Source of the DNA: Miscanthus floridulus
Taxonomy: Eukaryota > Streptophyta > Magnoliopsida > Poales > Poaceae
Length of the DNA: 64,000 nt
NCBI RefSeq assembly: GCF_019320115.1
Contig: NC_089581.1
Span: forward strand, 70,762,448-70,826,447
Direction: 5' to 3'
The notes beneath the pieces are model-generated. The model did no database searches, was not told the origin of the DNA, and worked only from the letters and a program-made list of their open reading frames with translations. Positions 34,323-44,594 of the stretch are shown in pieces. The translations under genes were made by a program, and so were the position numbers. Positions within the stretch are counted from its first letter, which is position 1; each line of letters begins with the position of its first letter.

Positions 34323-34330
34323 TTTTATAT
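34323..34330 (-). promoter_or_regulatory. terminal TATA box of CACTA element 2 (TNP2 promoter)
   Basis: ATATAAAA on the minus strand, directly downstream of the terminal subterminal-repeat array and ~745 bp upstream of the TNP2 start. It has the same arrangement as the internal boxes at 23413 and 29255. Confidence 0.6.
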
Positions 34331-34650
34331 GGGGGCATTTGTAGGGGCGGCTGGTGATTGAGCCGCCCCTACAAATCGAAGCTATAAATACGGGGCCATT
34401 TGTAGGGGCGGCTCAATCACCAGCCGCCCCTACAAATACCATTTCTAGGGGCGGCTAGTGATTGAGCCGCCCCTACAAATTAGACCCCATTTGTAGGGGT
34501 GGCTCATAACACCAAGCCGCCCCTGCTGTTCCATTTGTAGGGGCGGCTGGTGTCTGGGCACCTGAGCACGCCACTGTAGGGGCGGCTCCATCACCAGCCG
34601 CCCCTACAAAAAAAATCGTACCATTGCTAAAAATTGTTTTTTACGTAGTG
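34331..34650. repeat. CACTA element 2 terminus with subterminal repeats (5' side)
   Basis: At least five inverted pairs of catttgtaggggcggct / agccgcccctacaaat between 34336 and 34612, then the TIR ending ttttttacgtagtg at 34650. Flanked by TCC. Confidence 0.9.
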
Positions 34651-34724
34651 TCCCTATCCCCCGTTCCCCAATGCACCCCATTCCCCCGCCGTGCCCCTGT
34701 CCCAAAAAAGAGCACAAAATACTT

Positions 34725-34946
34725 CAAGTGCAACATTGCAAACATATCGAAAAACTATGTAATGCAACAATGGGATATAAATATTGCAACATCACAAAAA
34801 TATGTAGTGCAACATTGAAAAACATGTGCTGTAACATCAAAAAATATGTACTGCAACATCGAAAAATATGTACTGCAACATTGAAAAACATGTACTGCAA
34901 CATCGAAAAACATATACTGTAAACATAAAAAAAGATGTGCTACAAC
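34725..34946 (+). repeat. ~24-bp minisatellite 'gcaacatcgaaaaacatgta'
   Basis: About eight degenerate copies of (t)gcaacatcgaaaaacatgtac between 34730 and 34940. With the C-rich sequence at 34654-34690 it looks like the continuation of the GC-rich sequence at ~15640-15799, so CACTA element 2 probably inserted into an older repeat that supplied both flanks. Confidence 0.7.
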
Positions 34947-35850
34947 CACTACTAGAAATATCCGCTTTTATGACAAAAATGTTAATGATGAATCCGAAAT
35001 CGTCATAGAAGATTGTTTTTTATGATGAATATTTTCGATTCATCATAGATCAGTGGTGACGATCCTGCAACCCTCTCTTTCTATGATGAAATCAGGCATC
35101 GTCACAAAAAACATTATAGAAGAGCGCAGTGTTTCGTCATAGATCACTCGCGTGACTCATCTATGATGATCTCGTTTAAACCTATGACAAACAGGGCTTC
35201 GTCATTGAACTAATTACACATCTACGATGGATAATATTTGATCTATAATGAATGGCTTCATCATAGATCTTCACACTGTACTTTCTCCATCCGACATGTA
35301 CCTATGGGACCTACAGTTACTCATCCATGATGCTTGCAATTCATCATAAAAGTCTCCGCTCAATCCTTTCTCCATGCGACGTGTACCTATAGGACCCTTC
35401 TCCATCCGATGTGTACTTGTGGGACCTGCAGTTACTCATCCGTGACGTTTGCAATTCATCATAGAAGTCTCCACTCGGTCCTTTCTCCATCTGATGAGTA
35501 CCTGCAGGACCCTTCAACATCCGACCTATGGGACCTGATGTCTTATGTGTCACGTGTACCTATAGAACTGTTCCCTATCTCCATCCGACATGTGAGACCC
35601 GACGGCTTGCGTGTCACATGTACCTGTGGAACCATCCGACCTTTGGGACCCGGCAGCCAGTGGGATATTTCTCCATCTCCATCCTTCCTGTGGGACCCGA
35701 CGGCTTACGTGTCACTTGTTGCCGCCGGGTTTAATAAATTCAAACTAAAAAAAAACCATGAGACTTGGGAGTGGAACCCAGGACCCAGGTCAAGGAATAG
35801 ACCGTCTTCACCATCGCGCTAGACGCCTAGTTGTATTGACATGTCTTTGA
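34947..35850 (+). mobile_element. one arm of a third CACTA family
   Basis: Starts CACTACTAGAAATATCCGC at 34947. It is followed by many tctatgatga / tcatcatagat and cgtcatagat words (34990-35260) and a set of ~80-bp repeats built on 'ctccatccgacatgtacc' and 'tgggacc' (35280-35700). The terminal CACTA, inverted words and following tRNA-like segment are CACTA-like. I find no matching second terminus in the window and no transposase, so it is a truncated or non-autonomous copy. Confidence 0.6.
35755..35830 (-). other. tRNA-like segment in the third CACTA arm
   Basis: Minus strand: GGCGTCTAGCGCGATGGTGA (A-box-like), then about 30 bp later TCCTGGGTTCCACTCCCAAG (B-box/T-arm-like). It is the same type of relic as in CACTA element 1 at 3001-3225, in a different element family. 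Confidence 0.45.
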
Positions 35851-36975
35851 AGTCCTAATAGTAGTTTATGTTCTCTATGTGGACATGTTGACTTATATAT
35901 TGGATGTATCCCCTGCAAGTGGAAACAAATCTGTGCCTGTTGGACTTGCGGCGGTGGCGGCGACGGCAACGGAGGATCCCTAGTATGTTGTGGTTGCTCA
36001 GGCATCCTTTTGGAGGCTAGGTGATGGGTCTTCCTAGTGGACTGCGGCGGCATTGGCATCTGTGTCCATGGTGTGCCATGGTAGAGGCGATAGATCTGAT
36101 TCGCAGGTCTCCTTTCTCGTCTTTTCCTGCCTTCACTCCTTGCTTGAATATGAGGTATACAAGAAACATTGTCGCGTTGTAGGTCTAGTTAGGCCAATGC
36201 TGATGAAAAGAACTAGGAGGTGGCACTGTTTGGTTTTTCTGCATATGTTCAGTGTTCTTACTGTAAATGCCTGTGTGTAACTAGGTCTGTTAATTGTCAA
36301 GTGCTTGCTTGATTATACCTATCTATCTAGGCAAACATACAGGCCCTTAGCTTCTGCCTTAAACTTTTTTTTGTCCAGTGCTTGCTTTATTCTACATTTC
36401 TGGTTCGTATGCTCTAGTGCCACCGGTGAGTCCTTATGGTATTTTGAACTTGTAACATATTTGAGGCCACATTTCTATGCCAATGGTGTCTACATGGGTG
36501 CTAGATGTATTAGGATGTAGCTCATATGTTTGCTTTCTGTGTCTTCTCCTTGTTGACAACCAAGTTATCCATTTGGTTCCAAACAAGAGGAAGGCATCGG
36601 AAGCAAATCAATGCTTTGTGTCCATCATTCATATCTCTGAGGCCAATAATGTTTAAGCTGCACATATTGCTACTGATGCCAATGATGATCACTACCACTT
36701 GTTCACTGACATTCTACTTGTGAAAATTGAGGAAGCTCAATTAACTGCTAAAATTATAATGGTTATAGCTCCATTAACTGCTACTCTAGTTTGAGTTATA
36801 TATATATCTATGTGGTGCTACTCTAAATTTACATGAGGTCATACCATAAAAATTGTTAATGGTTGTTTAAGTTGCACTTTGGTATGAGTTATGGACTTCA
36901 CTGATGGATCTTTGTTGGATTATGTTCCTCTTCAGTGATCTCAAGGAAGCTTTCATTGTACTGCACACTAACAAA
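35851..36975. other. unassigned sequence upstream of the F-box pseudogene
   Basis: No supported gene. 35940-36060 is GC-rich with (ggcggc)-type triplets. The remainder is T-rich with short ORFs that show no domain. Part may be the old promoter and leader of the F-box gene. Confidence 0.3.
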
Positions 36976-37142
36976 ATGGAGGAGGCCCCCAACAAGAGGA
37001 ACACACTAGCCAACCTCATGGAGGATGTCATTTTCGAGATCCTCCCCCCCCCCCCCCCCCCGCCGATCCTTGTTTTGCTACAAATGTGTCTATCACTCTT
37101 GGAAAAACCTCATCTCAGACTCCAACAACCATAAGAAGTTGC
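36976..37142 (+). pseudogene. F-box gene, 5' piece (F-box domain)
   Basis: F-box proteins are substrate receptors of SCF ubiquitin ligases. ATG at 36976 opens MEEAPNKRNTLANLMEDVIFEIL; the last eleven residues are the start of an F-box. An 18-nt poly-C run (37044-37061) then replaces the usual 'RLP' region and shifts the frame, after which SLFCYKCVYHSWKNLISDS and NNHKK complete the domain up to 37142. There the LTR element starts. The rest of the gene resumes at 40237. Confidence 0.8.
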
Positions 37143-37547
37143 TATGGGGGTATGACCCCCGGTATCCATAGGATAAGACATGGGCCGCACCATCAGATGT
37201 GGTCCAACCTACAAGATCAAGGCGTGTGGCGCACGACACTGGTCGACATGCACCATAAGGCTACAAGAAGATATTGTAATACAAAATATGATATTTTCCT
37301 TGTAACCCTACCCCTCTAGAGTATATAAGGAGAGGCAGGGGTCCCCTAGTGGGCATCTCCATATATCTCAATGCAATACATCAAAACACAGGATGTAGGT
37401 ATTATGTTATACGGACAGCTGAACCTGTCTAAATCTTATGTCTTGGTGCTTGTATTACCATCTAGTTCATATCTCGCACACCTCCACCGATTCATCTAGT
37501 ACCATGGGCATACCCCTCGGTAGACTGTCGGCCGTATTTTGTCGATA
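37143..37547 (+). repeat. 5' LTR of the non-autonomous element
   Basis: Begins TATGGGGGTATGACC (the TG start is TA here; TG in the 3' copy) and ends tcgata. Contains TATATAAG at 37322-37329. Confidence 0.88.
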
Positions 37548-38217
37548 GTGGCATGCTAGGTAGGAGGCATGCTTGCTGATTCATGGCAAACCAGATGAGA
37601 ATATTTTCTTCAACCAACGACGCCGACAACTTGGCATTCGGCGGCAACTCGATGCTGGCACACAGCGGATTGCTTTCTTTGGTGAACGGCCGCACGTGTT
37701 GGAGTCCGATGCCTTGCCATGCGCCTCCAACAGACGCAACACACGAGAACAAGATCGGAGTCAAGCAATCTAAGAAAGCTAAGTCAAGTCGCTTTCTAAT
37801 TAAATATTATTATTATACTTCTAGATATACCCGTATGTCTGCATGATTTTGGTTGGGAGAAACCTAATCGCATCTTGTTGTTGCTCATGATTTTTGATCA
37901 GATACACAAGATCATTTCCGCGGATCACAACAACTAGCAATAGGAAAGGCGGCCGGCGATAACGCGATGTAGAGTAGTGTTTCCACCAAAGAAGCTAGTC
38001 GGCCATACAAGCTAATTGGAGTAGTTGAAGAGATATACAAGCACATATGCATCTGGATCTACACCACCATGCAAGCAACCTCACATATCTCAGGCATGCA
38101 AGGAAGATTTTGGACTATGCCCTCACCTTGGTCGGACATGCTCAAGGGCCCTCCCCACGCGGATTGACTCCGTAAGGCTCCGATTATGCTTGTTCGCCTA
38201 TGATTCCACATACCCGT

Positions 38218-38395
38218 CCAAGCTATCAAGCGAGCTATCTGAGCTATCAAGCGAGCTATCCGAGCTACCAAGCGAGCCATCTGAGCTGTCAAGCGAGCAG
38301 TCCGAGCTGCCAAGCGAATCATCCGAGCTGTCAAGCGAGCCGTCCGAGCTATCAAACGAGCCGTCTGAGCTATCAAGCAAGCCATCCAAATCACA
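38218..38395 (+). repeat. 21-bp minisatellite in the non-autonomous element
   Basis: About eight copies of gagctatcaagcgagctatcc and close variants. As 21 is a multiple of 3, several frames stay open (plus: SELPSEPSELSSE type; minus: SSDGSLDSSDG type). No evidence of translation. Confidence 0.85.
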
Positions 38396-39832
38396 CCCAT
38401 CTACTCAGACATCATGACTCACTGGCTCCTCTACTACACTCAGCATCAATCAAGCTAAGTCACGCTTTAATATTCTTCTAAATATTCTCTAATCTTCATA
38501 CATCTCTGATATCGCTCCATGCTATTTTCTCCATAATCATTCTCCAAATGACTTTTTTCTCCGCGCATACCATCTTAAAGATGACACGCTTGCGACTCAA
38601 TAAATCCCCGAATAGGCATGTTGACGCTCGGATGTCCCCAGAGACAACCCTATCTCTGGCTTCTCCCTACACGTGCATGAGCATCTGCACTCTGCGTTAT
38701 GGGTGGTCGGCAGTGGCTCCTTGATGACGCTTTGTTCTTCGTATACGCACACGGGCTCCGTGTTCCATGTTATGGTTAACGGGCTAGCTAGGGCTGGAGA
38801 CTCCACTATAAACTAACTATTCAGATGGTCTATATGAAATATAAACACTTCATCCAAAAATGAACACAATGTTCATCTACCTCTCATTGCTGAGCTACAT
38901 ATGCTATTTTATCACTATTGATTTTCCTCCGGGTTTCATATATTTTATTTTTACATCATGAACTACCCATTTTGCATATTTTTATTTTAGGGGCCTGGTT
39001 TAGTCAACAAGCTTATACTCAGGAACTGGATCCATCAGGAAGGACAAGAGGATCATCGTCTGGGTGGTCACGCCACTTGGCACTCGGACTTCACCACCGA
39101 CCAACTGGTCGGACCATTTAGCTCATCGACTTCATCACCGACTAGTTGGTTGGACTGTTCGATGCTCACTTCTGCTCAGGCATTCACTTCACCACCGATT
39201 AGATTGCTCGTCGCTTTGGCTTCATCGATAGCTATGCTGGGGACTTGCCAGCTATACTAGGGACTCCTCAGCGCTTGGATTCTTCGTACAAGAGTCGCCA
39301 GCTAAGCTAGGGACTCCCTTGGCGTTTGGATTTTGCTACGTCTCATCGCTGTGCTTTCAAGTTGCTCCATGCTATTCGGATTAGGGTGCTGATCTTAGGT
39401 AGCATGTCTAGGGTCTTGATAAGTACATGACATATGTCATTGACAAGCTTTCAGATTTATTTCCTTTGACCCTGCTACAAGATTTATTTCTTCATCTTCT
39501 AGTAGGCTCGAGGACTAAGTGGCTACACTTCACCTGACGGTGAATGTAGTGCTTTTTTCTAATTTACCCTCCTTATTCACTAAGGAGTCTAAGTGGCTAC
39601 ACTCCACCTAAGGTGAAGAATTTTCAAATTTTATCTTGAGCCCCTTACATCCTTCTAGCAAGCCTAACTCATGCAAGTCCGAGGCCTGCCAACCAGTTTG
39701 TTTTAATCTTCACCACTCAATTTACTAATCAAACTGGTCAGTTTCAATCTTCACCGCTTGACTTCATGATAAACTTCTTGGACTTGATCAAGATAGCGTC
39801 GCCAAGCAGATATAAGGCGCTTGGGGACTAGC

Positions 39833-40236
39833 TGTGGGGGTATGACCCTCGGTATCCATAGGACAAGACATGGGCCACACCATCAGAGGTGGCCCAGCCC
39901 ATAAGATCAAGGCGTGCGGCGCACGGCACTAGTCGGCATGCACCGCAAGGCTACAAGAAGATATTGTAATACCAAATAGGATATTTTCCTTTTAACCGTA
40001 CCCCTCCAGAGTATATAAGGAGAGGCATGGGTCCCCTAGTGGGCATCTCAACATATCTCAATGCAATACATCGGAACACAGGATGTAGGTATTACGTCAT
40101 ACTGATGGCTGAACCTATCTAAACCTGTGCCTCGGTGCTTGTATTACCATCTAGTTCATATCTCGTGCACCTCTGCCGATTCATCTACTACCATGGGCAT
40201 ACTCCTCAATAGACTGCCGGCCATATTTCATCGATA
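39833..40236 (+). repeat. 3' LTR of the non-autonomous element
   Basis: Begins TGTGGGGGTATGACC and ends tcgata. Matches 37143-37547 with a few dozen substitutions, suggesting an old insertion. Confidence 0.88.
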
Positions 40237-40902
40237 GCTGCCCTAGACTATGGCCAGCTTCTTCTACGACAGTGAGAATGGAATCAAAACTTCACCAGCA
40301 TCGTCCATGGTGTATGCCCCCACTCCTTGGAATTCTTGCGATTCAACATTGATAATGTAGCTCTCTTAGATTGTTGCAATGGCCTCATCCTATGCTTGTG
40401 CCTTGGGGATGATGGATACCGCTATGTCGTCTACAATCCAATGACCCAGAAGTTTAAAATTCTACCGCCTAACACCCATGATGTTGGGCATGCTGTTCGT
40501 GGGGCTCGCTTGTCGTTCGATCCGATAGCCTCCTCGCACTTCCATGTGATTGAATATGTGGATGTCAACACTACATGCACAGGTGTGGAGATCTACTCAT
40601 CTCAAACTGCAGCATGGATCTATAGGGAATCTGAATGGGATGAGTATACTGATGTGACATTTTACAGACAACCAAGTGTGTTTCTTAACGGTTGTTTGCA
40701 CATTATGGGGCACTCTAGGGGGTACTCTATGATACTTGCTATGGATATGGATGGAAACACATGGAGGAAAATTGATATGCCAGATGGTCTTCACCACTCC
40801 ATGCATCAAGCTCAGGGTAACTTGTGTGTATGTACTGTTAATGGTCCCAATCATTCCAAGCTTTCAATCTGGATCTTTGAAGATTATGGTACTGATAATT
40901 AG
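40237..40902 (+). pseudogene. F-box gene, 3' piece (F-box-associated domain)
   Basis: Continues the gene cut at 37142: after one target-site copy the frame gives ..KKLP, a TAG (40244-40246) where Gln is expected, then TMASFFYDSENG. A 1-bp shift follows, then FTSIVHGVCPHSLEFLRFN. From 40327 the frame is open for 191 codons: LLDCCNGLILCLCLGD, YVVYNPMTQKFKILPP, SFDPIASSHFHVIEYV, VEIYSSQTAAWIYRE, FLNGCLHIMGH, WIFEDYGTDN. These are the F-box-associated (FBA/kelch-like) repeats of large grass F-box families. The stop at 40900-40902 replaces a Trp codon (W-TLKH continues after it), and the true end is lost to the next element. Confidence 0.82.
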
Positions 40903-42339
40903 ACATTGAAGCATATGGTCACCGTTGATGGTAGTTAACAACCATTATAAACCATCAATATAACATGCATAAGGGCATAAATATAATCACCAATGAAGGT
41001 CTAGGGGTTTAAACAAACAAATTCCATGAGTTTTGGTGAATCTGTACTTTCTACAGGGTTTATCTAGAAAACCATCAAGGTGGACCTAGATGTCAGACTT
41101 AATCGCGCTTATCCACAGCGAAAATGACCCCAAAAGGTTCCAAAAGACTCGAGAGGACTCTACACCAAAGCGAAGGGCGAGGCGCTGCTAGGTGGGGCCG
41201 GCTAGCCCTTGGGGCCCACATGTCAGCCCCTCGTTGCTATGTCGGTTCTCCACCACCTTCTAGATTGCATCTATGCCATTTATTCAAGTCAGTTTGATCC
41301 GAGGGCTTAGGATTGATGCTCTGGCCTATATATACCAGCCCTTGCCACCCCCCTGAGGCATAAGTCATTTGAGAAGACAGAAACCCTGATCATCCTCAGA
41401 GATCCACCATATTCTAGGGCATAGCTAGTTAGGTTAGGTCTAGAAGGAGGCAAGCAGGCTTCGCTTGGATTCCCAATCATATCAAGAGCGTGGTTTGGTA
41501 TAATCTTTGTACCCCCTCTCTTTTGTATCTCTCATTACTTTTATATGTTTGCTACAATTGTTATGACATTCATCTTCATATTTATCATATTCCTAGTTAT
41601 GATGTTCATCGTCTACTTTGATTATATACTTAGTATAGTTAGATTATCATCATATTTATGCATAAGTTCGTATAGCGCTTGGTCTAAAGTACAAGGGGTA
41701 AGTGGTAGACATTGTGTAAGTGTGGTGCTTATACATTGTTTACCTATGGATACACCCTATATTTTGGGCAATGTGGTACATCACGGATGTGACACTCCCG
41801 TTGAGTCCTTTGTAGTCCACTCCTCGAATATAGGTCTACAAGTTGGATCTAGTTATGAAGGAAGACAAGCTCTATTCTTAATCTTCCTTAGTAATATTCC
41901 TTATGTGTAGATATGAAGTTGATCTTAGCCATGATTACTAGGTGTAATTGCACTAATCAATGTATGCTTTGACTTGTAATTAAGAATGACTTAGGAATTA
42001 TTCCTCTAATATTCTACTTAACCATGCTAATGCCATAGAAAGGAGTACTCTAAGTTATTATGCACCATTCATATATACATTTACCTCTTGACTTACCCCT
42101 GTTGTGAGTAGAATATTGGTTATGGTTTACTTCTCCATCAATAGTATAAGTTATCAATACATGTCCTTGCCAAACATTCCCTGTGGTAAAAATATAAATA
42201 ACAATATCTGGAATACTCCCGGGTGAAGTGCAACACTGGTATATTATCTATGCGCTTGTAGACTCCTTTCATTCATATATATCTATATATTCTTCCTAGT
42301 CACATAAAATATTAAAGAACTACTCTAGTAGTAATACTA

Positions 42340-42495
42340 GGTAGTACCAACAAGCATCTCTGGCTTCATCACTAGGGATGACAACCTGGTAAAGTAAGGT
42401 TAAGAGATGTAGACATATATTAGGTGGCTACTAAAACAAATGACAAGTTAATAAATACCAACAAGCATTTCTAGTGCCATTGCTGAGGAAGGTAG
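42340..42495 (+). repeat. duplicated primer-site region
   Basis: 'taccaacaagcatctctggcttcatcactaggga' style sequence at ~42346-42380 recurs at ~42457-42490 as 'taccaacaagcatttctagtgccattgctgagg' type sequence. Both copies sit where the primer binding site is expected, so the LTR/leader joint has been duplicated by about 111 bp. Confidence 0.55.
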
Positions 42496-42615
42496 CTAGG
42501 CAAAGGAAGAATTGATAAGCTTATACTTATTGATGTGATCGAGATAACCATTGACCTCTGCTCAAATAGGCTTACCCTTGTGTTGTCTACTTGTGTATCT
42601 TATGCAGGGTAATGT

Positions 42616-44083
42616 ATGATCGGTTTCGACCTTCCGACAAACTATGTTGATGATCTAGAAGCATTACTTAAGAGAACTAGAGCTAAACTCAAGAAAGTTT
42701 TAGCTTTAGAGTCAGAAGACAACCGGATAAGGCATAGCTTAACACTAGAATTTGAAGCTATGTCTAACAAGACTCTCCATGAATTCTCTGCTCCAACTAC
42801 AGCCAACATCCGTACTAGACCAACAGTCAATGGTGGAGACAATGGATTTGAGCTCAAGCTAGATTTCATCAACATGGTGCAAGCAAGCCAGTTTTGTGGA
42901 AAGGCACAGGAAGATACGAGTGCTCATCTCCAACACTTCCTGGAGATCTGTAGCACTTTCACCATCTAAGGAGTGACCCAAGACGCCATACTACTTCTCC
43001 TTTTCCCATTCTCACTCTTGGGGAAGGCAAAGCAATGGTTCTACGCCAACAAACATAGAAATACTATAATGGATAACTGCTCCACTACCTTTCTAGCCAA
43101 GTTCTCTCCCACAGGCAAGACCAATGCTCTGCATGGGAGAATCTCAAGCTTTCAGCAACAACATGATCAATCTGCCCCTAAGGCGTGGGAATGTTTTCAA
43201 GATTACATTGCAGAATGTCCTCATCATGGGATGGAGAATTGGTTACTCATGTAGACTTTCTACTATGGGTTGACCAATAGTACCCATGAGACTATGGATG
43301 CTGCTGCTGGAGGTGCATTCCTGACACTCACCATACCAGCTACAATAGCTCTCGTGGAGAAGATGGCCTCTAACCAAGGTTGGAATGAAGAATGTCTTTA
43401 GACCCACAAGAGAGGTGGAGGTATGCATCAACTCAAGGAGGTAGACATGCTGTCTACCAAGATGGACCTACTGATGAAGAAGCTCGAAGATCGAGCCAAT
43501 GAGAAGCAAGAAGTCATGCACATTCATGATTCCCGCATGACATGTGAAGAATGTGGAAACACTAGGCATTTAGGGAGCAACTGTCCTAAAACCCATGAGG
43601 ATGTGAACTTTATCAACAACAACTATCGTCCTCAACAACTATCAAGGTAATTACCAAGGTAACTATCAAGGTAATAATTACAATAGTTTTAATAACCAAC
43701 CACCCTTGAGAGAGTTAATTTCTGGCCAAGTTAAAATTATGGAGGGCTTATCTAGAAAACTAGTTTCCAATGATAAAATCTTAGAAAATATAAATAATAG
43801 AATGGATAATTTCTCCTCTACCATTAAAAACCAGCATAGCTTTAATAAAATGATAGAATCACAAATAGCTCAGCTGGCGGCTGCTGTTCCCCTGACCGAC
43901 AAAGGTAAGATTCTAGGGCAACCGGAAGATCTAGAAACTATAAATCTTGTCAATATTCACAATACAACATACTACTATGTACAACCATCGATAGGAAGGT
44001 GGATAGATTATACCCTGCCGAAAAAGAAGAGCTATCCAGGAAGACCTATCATCCCCATTGCTATTGGACCTCACATTTTCTAA
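42616..44083 (+). pseudogene. Athila-like gag, broken
   Basis: Structural protein of the element. After an N-terminal coiled region (DLEALLKRTRAKLKKVLALE), the gag core reads LDFINMVQASQFCGKAQED, HLQHFLEICSTFTI, a stop (42967-42969), then LLLFPFSLLGKAKQWFY, SWxTF-like NCSTTFLAKFSP and WECFQDYIAECPHHGMENW, a stop (43252-43254), then TFYYGLTNSTHETMDAAAGG, the usual Athila block. A zinc knuckle CEECGNTRHLGSNC follows at ~43545-43590, and a coiled region MEGLSRKLVSNDKILENINN to ~44080. The first core stop sits where Gln is usual; the one at 43252 replaces the Gln of a QTFY motif. Confidence 0.8.
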
Positions 44084-44510
44084 GAAGTTGTTTGTGACTT
44101 TGGAGCAAGTGTCAAAATCATGCCTAAGGTAATCTATGATAAAATTAATGGAGATACTTTGTTGTACACAAATATGCGTCTATAGCTTGCAGATCAGTCA
44201 CTTTGCTACCCCAAGGGAGTTCTTGAAGATGCTATTGTTTGAATGGGACAATCATATGTTCCCATAGACTTTGTGGTTTTGGAAACCGGTGGAGATGAAA
44301 GGGCACCCATTATCTTGTGCTAACCTTTCCTAAGCACCGCAAAAGCCATTATCTATGCGGATAGTGCCAAGATCTGTTTCACAATCAAGGATAAAAAGGA
44401 GAAGTTTTCTTTCAAGAATCATATCCTGCAATCTCCTGGACATCCACAGATGTTGTACCCATCCGAAGAAACAACAGTGACCAAAAAGAAGAACAACAGG
44501 AGGAGGAAGA
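44084..44510 (+). pseudogene. first retropepsin-like domain of the Athila-like element
   Basis: CDFGASVKIMPKVIYDKI (the active-site D-x-G-A-S block; Asp near 44095), ADQSLCYPKGVLEDAIV, VPIDFVVLETGGDERAPIIL, PFLSTAKAIIYADSAKI. This is an aspartic protease of the gypsy type. In-frame stops (after RL near 44180, after AIV near 44240, after ILC near 44322) break it; a second, better-preserved domain follows. Confidence 0.7.
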
Positions 44511-44594
44511 ACTAGGTCAGGCAGTCACAACAAGAATCAGTTAACATGATCAACACACTAAGATCAGAGTATGACCACCTCCTCGCTTCACCAT

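Larger units (their letters stand above)
15800..34650 (-). mobile_element. large CACTA element (TNP2 + TNPA/Ulp1) with internal tandem duplication
   Basis: The termini are CACTACTACAAAAAGC at 15800 and the inverse of CACTACGTAAAAAACA ending at 34650. They are flanked by the same 3 bp, TCC (15797-15799 and 34651-34653), the target-site length of CACTA elements. Both ends carry TTTGTAGGGGCGGCTGG words in direct and inverted orientation. Both genes read on the minus strand: TNP2 from 33578 and a TNPA-like gene from 20177 that continues into a Ulp1-type protease domain. A 5.84-kb segment (end of TNP2, intergenic region, start of the TNPA-like gene) is present twice in tandem. Total length is 18,851 bp. 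Confidence 0.93.
37143..40236 (+). mobile_element. non-autonomous LTR retrotransposon inside the F-box gene
   Basis: Two LTRs of 405 and 404 bp (37143-37547 and 39833-40236) with clear identity flank 2.3 kb without gag or pol domains. A primer-site-like TGGCATGCTAGGTAGGAGG follows the 5' LTR at 37549, similar to the TGGCRCGCCAGGTAGGGG site of Tat-type gypsy elements. A purine-leaning tract (gcttggggacta) precedes the 3' LTR. Flanks are GTTGC (37138-37142) and GCTGC (40237-40241), a 5-bp target duplication with one change. TATA boxes lie at 37322 and ~40012. It must have been mobilised by proteins from another element. Confidence 0.88.

Noticed and set aside
38218..38395. Regular repeat array that might be taken for a CRISPR array
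   Set aside because: The 21-bp units are contiguous with no unique spacers, and the context is a plant retrotransposon. It is a minisatellite.
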